A DNA stretch of 64,000 nt from WQXF01 sp031553615. GTDB lineage: Bacteria; Bacillota; Clostridia; Christensenellales; Aristaeellaceae. The position numbers and the translations under genes are program-made. The notes below the pieces were generated by a model that saw only the letters and a program-made list of their open reading frames with translations, ran no database searches and had not been told where the DNA came from. The stretch is taken from the NCBI GenBank assembly GCA_031553615.1, contig JAVBLJ010000054.1, forward strand, positions 1 to 64,000, read 5' to 3'. Below are positions 58,160 to 64,000 of this stretch, piece after piece. Every line of letters starts with the position of its first letter. Position 1 is the stretch's first letter.

Positions 58160-60523
58160 TTACCGATCCTGCTCCTCGATCCTATCGGAATACCCCACGC
58201 CCATCACCTCGGTGGTGGCGCGGGCCGAGGTTTTTCCGCCGCCATACTGGCCAATGCGCGAAATTTGTTCGCCCATGAACAGCATGACTGCGGTTTGCCC
58301 GCCATCGAAGTTGAGCGCTTGCGAGCATCCAGCAGCGCGCATGTTTTCGGCCAGCTGTGCCATGGTCACCCCCAGGCTGCTGCGCGCCATGCCGCCCTCG
58401 GCCAGCATGGCGTAGTAGTGGCCCGGCTCGATCATGCCAATCGCGCAGCGCGGCTGCGTGGTCTTGCCCGAATACATTTCCTCCACAAAGGGGTTCAGGT
58501 CGCCATCGCGCACCAGGAACGGGCCGAATGAATACACGTCGACCGCGCCCATATCCAGGTACTGCTGTGCGGTATATTCATCGGAATAATACACACCCCA
58601 GCGCCCATCCTCAAACATGGCCAGCGTATCCAGGTTGGGGAACTTGCCCCGGTTGCGCGGCACGATTGTATCGTACAGCACATTGCCGCCGCGTATCACC
58701 ACGCCCACGCTAGAATTACGGCCGACCCGGTAGCTGTAGTAATCGGTGTTCATGCCAAACACCACTTTTTTCTGCTGCGCGATGCGCGCGGGCTGCACGT
58801 GCTCCTTCAGCGGATCGTCGGGGTGAAGCATGAAGGAGCCGAACCGCTCGCCGCTCTCCAAATCCACATACACGTGCGCTTCATACCAAGTAAGGATCGC
58901 TTCCTTATCTGCCTTGCGCTCGATGCGCACGATCAGCGTGGGCGAGGCGTAGAACCACAGCCCCGCTTGCGGATCGGAATGCACGTACTCGCCGTACACC
59001 AGGAAGCCATTGTCGTCGCGCAGCTGGCCCGGATCGGGCCATACCACGCCGTGCACTCCGTCCTCGTAGGTGGCTGGCGGGCAAAGCGTGGGGCCGGGCG
59101 TGCTGGTGGGCTTGGGCGTACGCGTCGGCTTGGGCGTGCGCGTCGGCTTGGGTGTACGCGTCGGCTTGGGCGTGCGCGTCGGCTTCGGGCTGGGCGTGGG
59201 TTCAGGCGTGGGCGCAGGGGTGGGGGTGGGCGGCGGCGAAGGCGTGGGCGAGGCGGTGGGCGTGGGGCCCAGCACCGGCCTCAGCGTGGGAAACGGGGTC
59301 GGCAACGATATGTCGACGCTTTCGACGGGCACGTTTTCCATAAAATCATCGCGCAGCACGTCGTCCCCCACCGTGCTGTAGGCCAGGCCGAACAGCGCGT
59401 TGCTGTACTCGCCCTGGTCGGTGACTTCGAAAGGGGTGGTCTGCTGGGTCACGTGCAGCTGGTAGGCTTCCTGCGCAAGCTGCAGCGAGGTCTTGCCGCC
59501 CATGCTCTCCAAGGGGAGATTCCAGTTCATCAGAATCTGCTTTTCAGGGTAGAGGTGCAGGTACAGCTTCTTGAGCGTCCAAACGCCGTACTGCTCCGCC
59601 ACTTCGGGCAGCACGGACGCATCCATGGAGTGCTGCGCGCAGTACATGGCCACATCGGCGCATACCTTGTGCGCGCCGTGCCCATACTCGCCCTGCAAAT
59701 CGTGCGTGACCACCACGTCGGGCTTGTAGCGCCGGAACAGCTCCATCACGTGGGCGCGAATTTTCTCTTGCCCCCAAAGCTGGTAGGTGGATTTCATTTC
59801 CTTCGAATATTTATCCACAAACTCCCCAATGACCGGGTACTGCCGCACCCCCATGTGCCATAGGCCGTTGAGCAGCTCGCTGCTGCGCGTGGTGTTGGAG
59901 AAGGTGAGGTAGGCTGCCACCACGTTGAGCCCGCGCTCGGCGGCGTAGGTGGGCGCGGCGCCGCCCATGAACACCAGCTCATCGTCCGGATGCGCGGCCA
60001 GCAGCAGCAGGTCTGCCTTGGCGGGGGTGGGTCGCCAGCGCTGCACCCAATCGGGCACCTCGCCCTCGCTGAACACGAAGAGCTCGTTGATGTTGATATG
60101 GTCGCTGGTGGGGAAGGTGGCCTGCAGCCGGAATTTTTGCACGCCTGGCAGCTCGATGAACACATGCAGGAAGCTGTTGTCCTCCCCCCGCCAATAGGTC
60201 ACCCAATCCTCGCCCGAGGGCACCTGGATCTCCCACTGCATGGGTAAATCCGCAAAGCAAATGTAGACCGAGCCCGCAGGCCGATCCGCCGGCGTTTCCA
60301 CCATGATCCACGGCGCGCGATCCGCAAGGCCGATCCATTTTGACGTATACTTGCGATCCTGCAGCAAGCGGGTGGGTTTGTTCGGCTTGCAGTCGATCTC
60401 GCACAGGCTGGTGATGTCCTCGGCCAGGGGCGCGGACGAAGCATGTGCCTCCCGCGCAAATCCCACCGCCGCGCACACGAGCAAAGCACCGAGCGCCAGC
60501 AACCACCGTTGAGCGTTCTTCAT
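58160..60523 (-). CDS. Secreted PIG-L deacetylase-NAGPA fusion
   Basis: The 787-residue protein combines two glycan enzymes. After a signal peptide (to about ASS at 31) comes a beta-rich domain (about 35-150), then a PIG-L/LmbE de-N-acetylase domain (about 170-400) with AAHPDDELVFMGG near H178 and GEYGHGAHK, both metal-binding. A PTRTPKPTRTPKP-rich linker follows, and a NAGPA phosphodiester-glycosidase domain makes up the last 290 residues (RCAIGMIEPGHYY, ALNFDGGQTAVMLFMGE). One domain would remove acetyl groups from GlcNAc and the other cleave a GlcNAc phosphodiester, suggesting wall or teichoic-acid editing. The ATG at 60523 follows GGAG, three bases after the upstream stop, so the two are coupled. 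Substrate unproven. Confidence 0.88.
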   Translation of the reverse strand: MKNAQRWLLALGALLVCAAVGFAREAHASSAPLAEDITSLCEIDCKPNKPTRLLQDRKYTSKWIGLADRAPWIMVETPADRPAGSVYICFADLPMQWEIQVPSGEDWVTYWRGEDNSFLHVFIELPGVQKFRLQATFPTSDHININELFVFSEGEVPDWVQRWRPTPAKADLLLLAAHPDDELVFMGGAAPTYAAERGLNVVAAYLTFSNTTRSSELLNGLWHMGVRQYPVIGEFVDKYSKEMKSTYQLWGQEKIRAHVMELFRRYKPDVVVTHDLQGEYGHGAHKVCADVAMYCAQHSMDASVLPEVAEQYGVWTLKKLYLHLYPEKQILMNWNLPLESMGGKTSLQLAQEAYQLHVTQQTTPFEVTDQGEYSNALFGLAYSTVGDDVLRDDFMENVPVESVDISLPTPFPTLRPVLGPTPTASPTPSPPPTPTPAPTPEPTPSPKPTRTPKPTRTPKPTRTPKPTRTPKPTSTPGPTLCPPATYEDGVHGVVWPDPGQLRDDNGFLVYGEYVHSDPQAGLWFYASPTLIVRIERKADKEAILTWYEAHVYVDLESGERFGSFMLHPDDPLKEHVQPARIAQQKKVVFGMNTDYYSYRVGRNSSVGVVIRGGNVLYDTIVPRNRGKFPNLDTLAMFEDGRWGVYYSDEYTAQQYLDMGAVDVYSFGPFLVRDGDLNPFVEEMYSGKTTQPRCAIGMIEPGHYYAMLAEGGMARSSLGVTMAQLAENMRAAGCSQALNFDGGQTAVMLFMGEQISRIGQYGGGKTSARATTEVMGVGYSDRIEEQDR

Positions 60524-60526
60524 GCG

Positions 60527-61246
60527 TTACTCCTGACTCTTTTGACTCTCGTAATAGAATGGATCGGCGAGGGTGCCCGTTCCCCCGGCAAAGGGCTCAT
60601 CGCCCAATATCAGGCGGACGGCCGGCCGAAAGCCCTCGTTTTCGACCACGCAGCGAATGTAGCCGATCTCGCCCGAAACCTTGATGCAACGCACGCCGCT
60701 CTTCATCACGGTGGAGGGGGTGCGCATCCAGTAGGGGCTGGTGCCGTTTTGGTATTGGAACAGTCCGTTGGCCAGGGCGTAGGGCGTGCCATAGCCCATG
60801 CGCGTCTGGTTGGTGCCCAGGCCCGCGACCTTGTCGTTCAGCTCGTCGCTGCTGACCAGGAACACCGCGCCCAGCGCGTCATCCTCCCGCAGGCGGGCAA
60901 TCTCCTGCCCGGAAAACGCCGCTTCTTTAAAGGGACCATTGAGCTTGGCGAACATCGCCGTTTTGTTGTATTCGCCGCCGAAGGCGACAAACTCCTTGTC
61001 GTCCGGATGCACGCAGCCGTTGCCCAGCACGTACTCGCTAAAAAGGAAGGCTTCCCCTTCGTGGACGGAGAGCACGCGCCATACGATGGGGCGCTCGGTT
61101 CCGTCGGCATCCTGTGGATATTCCCCGAAAGCCACGTACTGATAGCCTTCCTTGGCATCGTAGCCGCGCAAAGCAGGCTCCGCCCCGGCAGGGGCCGCCA
61201 CGGTCGTCCAAAGCAGCAAGCAAACCGCCGCCCATAACCGCTTCAT
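60527..61246 (-). CDS. Secreted DUF6273-like protein
   Basis: The protein has a signal peptide (MKRLWAAVCLLLWTTVAAPAGA) and one domain in the style of DUF6273: VAFGEYPQ, then PIVWRVLSVHEGEAFLFSEYVL, TAMFAKLNG, YWMRTPST and GFRPAVRLIL. These domains occur in secreted proteins of gut Clostridia and have no known activity. Three ATGs stand in a row (61252, 61249, 61246); the last, eight bases after GGAGG, is the best start and gives 239 residues. It is the first gene of a coupled two-gene unit with the PIG-L/NAGPA fusion, under the promoter at 61419-61448. Confidence 0.78.
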   Translation of the reverse strand: MKRLWAAVCLLLWTTVAAPAGAEPALRGYDAKEGYQYVAFGEYPQDADGTERPIVWRVLSVHEGEAFLFSEYVLGNGCVHPDDKEFVAFGGEYNKTAMFAKLNGPFKEAAFSGQEIARLREDDALGAVFLVSSDELNDKVAGLGTNQTRMGYGTPYALANGLFQYQNGTSPYWMRTPSTVMKSGVRCIKVSGEIGYIRCVVENEGFRPAVRLILGDEPFAGGTGTLADPFYYESQKSQE

Positions 61247-61418
61247 CATCATGCCCTCCCCTTTTCTCTACAGGCCCGTAAGGTTGACGCAAAACAAGCG
61301 CCTCTCGGCGCTACTTTCGCAAGCACGCTACTATCCGCAATCACAAATCCGTTATCACAAGCACCGTGTTGTGACACCGTGCTTTTCGCACAATCATTAG
61401 TATGCCGTGATTCCTTCC

Positions 61419-61448
61419 ATTTTACCCCACAACAACCATGTTTGTAAA
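61419..61448 (-). promoter_or_regulatory. Promoter of the DUF6273-like/PIG-L-NAGPA operon
   Basis: Minus-strand TTTACA (61448-61443), 18 bases, then TAAAAT (61424-61419), each five of six matches to consensus. The leader of about 160 bases includes a hairpin at 61360-61383 (AGCACCGTGT/ACACCGTGCT). Confidence 0.65.
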
Positions 61449-61534
61449 GTGCAATACTCTGCGCTTTTGAAACGCGAGCATCCACAACCGGTAGTACCCG
61501 CGCCGTGGCATTCCTTCCAGGATTGGCCCAATGC

Positions 61535-61558
61535 AAAAAATCCGGCATTTCTGCCGGA
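61535..61558 (-). terminator. Intrinsic terminator with GAAA loop after the partial secreted gene
   Basis: Minus-strand TCCGGCA, loop GAAA, TGCCGGA, then six T. It lies 92 bases beyond the stop at 61650. Confidence 0.9.
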
Positions 61559-61585
61559 GCAATAATCAAGCAAGGAACCGTATGA

Positions 61586-61629
61586 CGCGCCAATGGCAGG
61601 CGGTTATCCTGCCGCCTGCCATTCGCGCG
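61586..61629. other. Long GC hairpin beyond the partial secreted gene
   Basis: CGCGCCAATGGCAGGCGG (61586-61603) pairs with CCGCCTGCCATTCGCGCG (61612-61629) with one mismatch. No T tract follows on either strand. It sits between the stop at 61650 and the T-tailed terminator at 61535-61558, so it may protect the mRNA end. Confidence 0.65.
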
Positions 61630-61649
61630 GCTCGCATGGTTCATCCCTT

Positions 61650-64000
61650 CTATTCGCCGGATGTGTCCGCTGCCTCAGGCTCGAGGCTTGGAATCGGCTC
61701 GGGGGAGGGCTCGGTCGGCTGCGCAGGTGTGTCCGGTTCTGTCTGTGGTTCCGGCTGTGGTTCCCCGTCAAAAGCGGGATCGACTGTGATTTCCGGTTCC
61801 CCGTCAGAAGCGGGATCGGCTGTGATTTCCGTTTCCCCGTCGGAAGCGGGATCGGGTGTGACGTCCGGCTCCTCCGCCAAGGCAGGGGATTCCAGTATTT
61901 CCACGCGAATTTCCGCCAGAATCAAGCCGCTTTCGTCCTTGGCGGTCAGCACGACCTTACCGATGCCCAGCAGCTGTACTGCGCCGTCTTGCATAACCCG
62001 CACCACTTCGTCATCGCTGCTTTCCCACGTCGCGTGCATTCCTTCGATTTCCAGCACCAAGGCCAGCTCGCCCTGCACCTTCCATTCCTCTAGCGATAGC
62101 CGCTCCGTGATCGTCAAATCCAGAAACCGCGTGCTATCCTCTCGCATACCGATGCGCGCTTCACCGCTTTTCCCCCATTCAAGCCGCCCATCCTCCCCCA
62201 GCTTCGCAACCGTCTCATCGCTGCTGGTATAGCTGGCCTGGGTGGCATCTGGCAATCGGAGCGTAACCACCGGCGTTTGTTCCCCTTGGTCAGCAGGCGC
62301 TTTCTCCTCGCCCACCGCCCTGACCATAAAGCTTAGGGGAACCGTAAGGCTGATATCCTTATCGCCTATGATGCTCAGCGTATCCGTGTACGGTTCCGGC
62401 CCTGCCTCCAGCCCCATAACGGGCCGGACGCTGATGACCGCCGTCTCACCCGGCGCCAAGGTATTGGCAGGCAGCTCCTCGCTGATCTCAAAGCTGGCGT
62501 CCTGAAGCGACGCGGCAAGGCCGGTCAGCGTCCCCGTCCCTGTATTGACGATGGTGAAGGTCTGCGCCTGCTGCAGATCGTAGTTCGCCTCGGTTTCCGG
62601 AAAGGCCTGGCCCTTCTGCACGATCTCCGCCGAGTACGTCCTCTCTTCGGAAGCGGCCATCTCCTCGGCATCGGCAGCCTCTTCGGCGCCGACAATCTCC
62701 GCGGAAACGACGCCCATCAGGGGCTTTCCTTTCGCATCCCGAGCGTATTCCCCCCACCGAACAATCAGTATACCGGGCAGGCTGGCGGCATTGCCGCTCC
62801 ACGCGCCCTTCGAGAGCTTTGCGGTGGGCTTTACGCGTACGCGGACTTCACAGCTCCCTGTGATCTTTGGCAGCGTCCCCCAGGCACCCTTTGTAAGGTT
62901 CCAAAACTCATACGCCTTTAAGCTTTCAGCAATCTTACCTTTGGCGCAGATCAGCGCGCTTGAAGGCAGCACACCGCGCGAAAGAGGCTGTATCGCCTGT
63001 GGTTCGGTGGCCGGCTTTTTCGCCGTAGCGGTTTTTTTCACCCGAATGGATGTGCCGCCGGTAATGCAGGCCGAAACGTCCACCGCAGCGCCTTTGGCTT
63101 CGGTTACAGTGGTAAACTCCCCGCGCCCCATAGCATAGGCGTCGCCTTTTTTGAGAACCAGCCTCTCCTTGCCGTAATCGATCCTATACGCCGTAGCCTT
63201 TTGCAAACCGGATACGGTGATTTTTCTGGGCTTGCTGGCCGTGGTGTAGAGGCCTCCCTCTTCCTTTGGGGCAAGCCTCACAAGGTATACCGCCTTGGTT
63301 ATCTTTCCGTTCACCATTTCCGCAAGGGGAACGCCGTTTGCCTGGCCGTCATAGAACTTTCCATACCCCTCCGGGCCTATTCTCCCCTTGGCGTCCGCAG
63401 TAGCTATCTGGAGATTCTCTTTCCACGCGTTCTGTGTATCCGCGCCTTTGCCCGTTGCTGTCAGCACAAAATCGCCCGTCCCGTCCAGGTTTGCGCCGAT
63501 CACGTAGTTAACCACGATACGAGGCGCTGCCGGGCGTTTGTTGATCTTGGCAAAGGCGATAATCTCCGTGGAATCGCCGTTGCCGATGGGGTTTTTTGTC
63601 TTCGTGCTATAGGTTTTGGAAAGCCACAGCTCTAAATCCTTGTCCAGCAGCTTGACAAACGCCGCCTGCGTCAGCGAACCCGCCTTCCAGGTCTTGCCCC
63701 CGTTTACACTAAAGGCCGCAACAAGATATCCGGAAGGGACGCTAAGGGTTTCCTTGGATAGGTTGATCAAGCCGCCTTCGATTTCCGGAGCGGCAGGCGG
63801 CTTCGCTACGCCAGCATAGGCAAAGTGGACGCCGGCTACCGCCACATCCGTGATGTCATAATCGATGCCATGCTGCAAGCCGTCAAAATCCGGCTTGCAA
63901 AACGGACAGGCAGGGTCATTGCATTCGATGATGAAAAGCTGACTGTTCTCGCAATGGACGGCGTTGCCGTTATCCGCCGAGAAGTATTTCACCATGGCAG
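61650..64000 (-). CDS. Large secreted protein, C-terminal part (partial)
   Basis: At least 781 residues, continuing past the window edge: the first ATG in view (63995) is not followed by a signal peptide and the frame is open, so the true start probably lies beyond 64000. The visible part has beta-rich repeats (FSVNGGKTWKAGSL, VLTATGKGADTQNAW), an Ig-like or HYDIN-type domain (FTIVNTGTGTLTGLAASL), two Big-2-like domains (ASYTSSDETVAKLGEDG and ATWESSDDEVVRVMQDG) and an acidic tail of DPASDGEPEITVDP-type repeats ending AADTSGE. No LPxTG or membrane helix closes it. Probably a surface or matrix protein; ligand unknown. A terminator follows at 61535-61558. Confidence 0.8.
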   Translation of the reverse strand, partial: AMVKYFSADNGNAVHCENSQLFIIECNDPACPFCKPDFDGLQHGIDYDITDVAVAGVHFAYAGVAKPPAAPEIEGGLINLSKETLSVPSGYLVAAFSVNGGKTWKAGSLTQAAFVKLLDKDLELWLSKTYSTKTKNPIGNGDSTEIIAFAKINKRPAAPRIVVNYVIGANLDGTGDFVLTATGKGADTQNAWKENLQIATADAKGRIGPEGYGKFYDGQANGVPLAEMVNGKITKAVYLVRLAPKEEGGLYTTASKPRKITVSGLQKATAYRIDYGKERLVLKKGDAYAMGRGEFTTVTEAKGAAVDVSACITGGTSIRVKKTATAKKPATEPQAIQPLSRGVLPSSALICAKGKIAESLKAYEFWNLTKGAWGTLPKITGSCEVRVRVKPTAKLSKGAWSGNAASLPGILIVRWGEYARDAKGKPLMGVVSAEIVGAEEAADAEEMAASEERTYSAEIVQKGQAFPETEANYDLQQAQTFTIVNTGTGTLTGLAASLQDASFEISEELPANTLAPGETAVISVRPVMGLEAGPEPYTDTLSIIGDKDISLTVPLSFMVRAVGEEKAPADQGEQTPVVTLRLPDATQASYTSSDETVAKLGEDGRLEWGKSGEARIGMREDSTRFLDLTITERLSLEEWKVQGELALVLEIEGMHATWESSDDEVVRVMQDGAVQLLGIGKVVLTAKDESGLILAEIRVEILESPALAEEPDVTPDPASDGETEITADPASDGEPEITVDPAFDGEPQPEPQTEPDTPAQPTEPSPEPIPSLEPEAADTSGE

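Noticed and set aside
59090..59220. The PTRTPKP repeat as an independent repeat element
   Set aside because: It is a coding linker between two enzyme domains with ordinary composition for secreted proteins here.

Overview
The window reads as chromosomal DNA of a GC-rich (roughly 60% by eye) member of the Bacillota, most likely a Clostridia/Christensenellales-type Gram-positive. The evidence is two MurA paralogues (one behind a YwmB-like gene), an XpaC/TelA pair, a Spo0E-like small protein, a T-box leader, strong AGGAGG-type ribosome-binding sites, frequent GTG/TTG starts and several large secreted Cna-B, LRR and TP-rich proteins. No rRNA, tRNA, CRISPR, transposase, phage or plasmid gene was recognised. 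The taxonomic placement is inference.

Layout. 0-7.4 kb: a secreted protein with a 24-bp tandem repeat, a small P-loop NTPase, threonine synthase, two secreted phosphodiester-glycosidase (NAGPA) proteins and an HtrA-type protease. 7.4-16.7 kb: an aldo/keto reductase with ferredoxin domain, two adjacent RMD1/YagE-type membrane proteins (the second very divergent), an extracytoplasmic foldase joining parvulin-like and cyclophilin domains, phosphofructokinase with a small partner, and the first murA. 17-20 kb: an AlgI/AlgJ-like O-acetylation pair. 20.3-25.2 kb: a probable operon xpaC-telA-lemA-TPM-cca. 25.7-27.7 kb: ywmB-murA. 27.8-33.4 kb: two secreted leucine-rich-repeat proteins and a helical protein of unknown role, behind a consensus promoter. 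33.5-37 kb: a GDSL hydrolase, a hydroxypyruvate-isomerase-like enzyme and a TrpB2-type tryptophan synthase beta chain under a tryptophan T-box. 37.4-57.1 kb: an oligopeptide-type binding protein and a 17.4-kb gene for a 5,791-residue adhesin. 57.7-64 kb: Spo0E-like protein, a DUF6273-like protein followed by a PIG-L/NAGPA fusion, and the 3' part of another large secreted protein.

Themes. Much of the window serves the cell envelope: peptidoglycan precursor synthesis (MurA twice), polymer O-acetylation, glycan trimming (three NAGPA domains, one PIG-L domain), extracytoplasmic folding and proteolysis (HtrA, PPIase fusion), envelope stress (XpaC/TelA/LemA/TPM) and very large surface proteins.

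The most unusual non-coding feature is a family of about 160-bp palindromic repeats with TATACC-like ends (copies near 1, 16.95, 20.2 and 58 kb, plus a probable relative at 16.7 kb). They sit in 3'-end positions of genes. Two sequence types share an almost identical core hairpin but have different, still self-complementary arms. A separate 225-bp element with perfect 16-bp inverted ends lies at 37 kb. All coordinates and similarities were read by eye; no alignment or database search was run.
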